From Betaproteobacteria bacterium (GTDB taxonomy: Bacteria; Pseudomonadota; Gammaproteobacteria; Burkholderiales; SG8-39): a DNA stretch of 8,589 bases. Of the stretch, positions 7,205-8,589 are shown piece by piece. Location of the stretch: the NCBI GenBank assembly GCA_005884335.1, contig VBCJ01000189.1, forward strand, positions 1 through 8,589, read 5' to 3'. The translations under genes and the position numbers were made by a program. The notes under the pieces were generated by a model, which saw only the letters and a list, made by a program, of their open reading frames with translations, was not told the DNA's origin and did not search any database. Position 1 is the first letter of the stretch. The number at the start of each line of letters is the position of its first letter.

Positions 7205-8589
7205 TCAATCCAGCGCGCCGGCGGCGTACGCGCGTTCGATCTCGGCGCGGAATTTCTCCTGCACCCGTTCGCGTTTGACCTTGAGGGTCGGCGTAAGCAG
7301 CCCGTTCTCAACCGTCCAGGGTTCGCGAATCGTCACCACGCGCCGCACCCGGATGTAACCCGGAAATCCCTTCAAGCGCTCGTTGGCGCGCTGGATGAGG
7401 CGCTTTTCGTCGGTCTCCTGAGTCACCGCGACGAGCGTCAGGAACGGCCGCCCCTCGCCGATCAGGACACCTTGTTCGAATACTCCATCCCCGAGGATGG
7501 CGAGTTCCACGTCCTGCGGCGGAAGCTTTTCGCCGTTCGAGAGAACGAGCACGTCCTTCAGGCGCCCGCGTATGAAGATCCTGCCGTCTCGGATTTCCGC
7601 AAGATCGCCGGTATGGAGCCACCCCTCGCGGTCCAGCGATTTCGCGCTGGCCTCGGGATTGTTCCAATAGCCCTTCATGATGCCCGGGCCCCTTGCAAGC
7701 AGCTCGCCGCCCGCGGCGATTCGCACCTCGACGCTGTCGAGCGGCATGCCGACCGATTCCGGGACGTTACTCTCCGGCCGGTTCACCGAGATCACCGGAG
7801 AGGCCTCGGTCATTCCGTATCCCTGGAGAACCGGCAGCCCGAGCCCCAGGAACAGCCACGCAATCGCGGGATCGAGCGGGGCACCGCCGAGCACCGCGAA
7901 CCTCATCCTGCCGCCCAGCCTCGCCAGCACCGGTCGGGCGACGCGCTCGCGCGCGAGCGCCAAAACGATCCGATCCGCGAGGCCCGCTTCGCGGCGCGCG
8001 GCGCGCCCTCCCGCCGCTACCACCCAATCGAAAAGCCGCTTCTTCGCCGGAGATTTGGCGAGCGCCTCGTTGAGGCGTGCGGCGAATTTTTCGAAGACGC
8101 GCGGCACCGCAAACATCACCGTGGGGCGCTCGCTCGCGAGGTCCTCCGCCAGCTGCGGGACCGAACGGACGTAAGCGACTTTCGCGCCGATCGAGAGCGG
8201 CAGGTAGTAGCCGCCGGTGCGCTCGAACATGTGCGAAAGAGGAAGCAGGGAAAGAAATACATCGTCGCTCCGCGCGAGGCGCAGGCGCTCGCAGGCGGCG
8301 ACGTTGGCGAGAATGTTGCCGTGCGTGAGCATCACGCCCTTTGGCCTGCCTACGGTGCCCGAGGTGTAGCAAATCGTGGCAAGGGCGTCGTCTGCGAGCG
8401 GCGCGACTTCGAACGCCGGCGCCTGCTTGGGGAGCGCCGCCTCGACCGCGTCATGGCCGCTGCCCGGATCGGCGGTGAGGCACAGCACACGTGGAAGGGA
8501 CGTGGCCACGCCCTGCAGCGCATGGGCCATGCGGCTGCTCTCCGCGACGAGCAGGCGCGCGCCGCTGTTCTCCAGGCACCAGGCGACGT
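7205..8589 (-). CDS. Long-chain acyl-CoA synthetase (AMP-forming), C-terminal 460 residues
   Basis: This enzyme activates fatty acids with ATP to acyl-AMP and then to acyl-CoA; it belongs to the ANL superfamily, FAA1/FadD15-like long-chain type. The frame stays open to the right edge, and sequence upstream of the internal ATG at 8530-8528 (VAWCLENSGARLLVAESSR) is typical of the family, so the start lies outside the window and about 100-140 residues are missing. Numbering from that ATG, the P-loop motif YTSGTVGRPKG is at 55-65, the LPLSHMFERTGGYYLPL motif characteristic of long-chain enzymes at 96-112, GYGMTE at 237-242, the ATP-ribose aspartate D309 in WLHTGDL at 304-310, the hinge RGRLKD at 321-326, and the catalytic lysine K417 in TPTLKVKR. 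All are intact. The TGA lies at 7207-7205. Substrate chain length cannot be set from sequence. It is convergent with the aminopeptidase gene, with no sign of functional linkage. Confidence 0.93.
   Translation of the reverse strand, partial: VAWCLENSGARLLVAESSRMAHALQGVATSLPRVLCLTADPGSGHDAVEAALPKQAPAFEVAPLADDALATICYTSGTVGRPKGVMLTHGNILANVAACERLRLARSDDVFLSLLPLSHMFERTGGYYLPLSIGAKVAYVRSVPQLAEDLASERPTVMFAVPRVFEKFAARLNEALAKSPAKKRLFDWVVAAGGRAARREAGLADRIVLALARERVARPVLARLGGRMRFAVLGGAPLDPAIAWLFLGLGLPVLQGYGMTEASPVISVNRPESNVPESVGMPLDSVEVRIAAGGELLARGPGIMKGYWNNPEASAKSLDREGWLHTGDLAEIRDGRIFIRGRLKDVLVLSNGEKLPPQDVELAILGDGVFEQGVLIGEGRPFLTLVAVTQETDEKRLIQRANERLKGFPGYIRVRRVVTIREPWTVENGLLTPTLKVKRERVQEKFRAEIERAYAAGALD

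Noticed and set aside
4312..7311. A 999-codon open frame on the minus strand, antisense to the aminopeptidase gene
   Set aside because: The translation is rich in R, E, G and A with no recognisable domain, while the plus-strand frame has a signal peptide and a complete zinc site. Long antisense open frames are expected opposite GC-rich genes because GC-ending codons suppress stops there.
8528..8530. ATG on the minus strand as the true start of the acyl-CoA synthetase gene
   Set aside because: The 19 codons upstream to the window edge are in frame and encode typical family sequence, and the protein would otherwise lack most of its N-terminal domain.

Overview
The window is ordinary-looking chromosomal DNA from a GC-rich proteobacterium, most likely a betaproteobacterium. 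That assignment is an inference from the high GC content, strong GC-ending codon bias, a HemJ-type protoporphyrinogen oxidase, a NodI/NodJ-type ABC-2 exporter, and a small thioredoxin-fold [2Fe-2S] ferredoxin next to a short alpha/beta hydrolase. I found no rRNA, tRNA, CRISPR array, phage gene, transposase or plasmid gene.

Layout, left to right. (i) 1-656, plus strand: the C-terminal part of a multi-pass membrane protein of the VanZ-like type, whose start lies off the left edge. (ii) 657-796: a 140-base gap with a TATAAT box and an inverted repeat, probably the promoter and leader of the next operon. (iii) 797-3804, plus strand: a tightly packed five-gene operon of [2Fe-2S] ferredoxin, alpha/beta hydrolase, NodI-type ATPase, NodJ-type permease and HemJ. 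Its junctions are a 4-base overlap, a 13-base overlap, a 1-base overlap and a 2-base gap, and it closes with a GC-rich hairpin and a T run at 3836-3870. (iv) 3919-4431, plus strand: a GNAT N-acetyltransferase. (v) 4474-7167, plus strand: a large secreted M1-family zinc aminopeptidase carrying an in-frame low-complexity insertion that looks like an interspersed repeat captured in the coding sequence. (vi) 7183-7200: a perfect 18-bp palindrome between convergent genes. (vii) 7205-8589, minus strand: the C-terminal 460 residues of a long-chain acyl-CoA synthetase whose start lies off the right edge.

How the genes may work together. The five operon genes are almost certainly co-transcribed and translationally coupled. 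NodI and NodJ form one exporter of unknown substrate, and nothing nearby suggests nodulation. HemJ performs the penultimate oxidation of haem synthesis. The ferredoxin is a redox or iron-sulphur protein of unknown partner, and the hydrolase has an intact catalytic triad but unknown substrate. Whether these share one pathway or are simply a housekeeping cluster cannot be decided from sequence alone.

I did not find a convincing new biological system. The observations most worth a second look are the repeat-like insertion inside the aminopeptidase, its GGMEH variant of the GAMEN exopeptidase motif, and the unexplained ferredoxin-hydrolase-NodIJ-HemJ operon.
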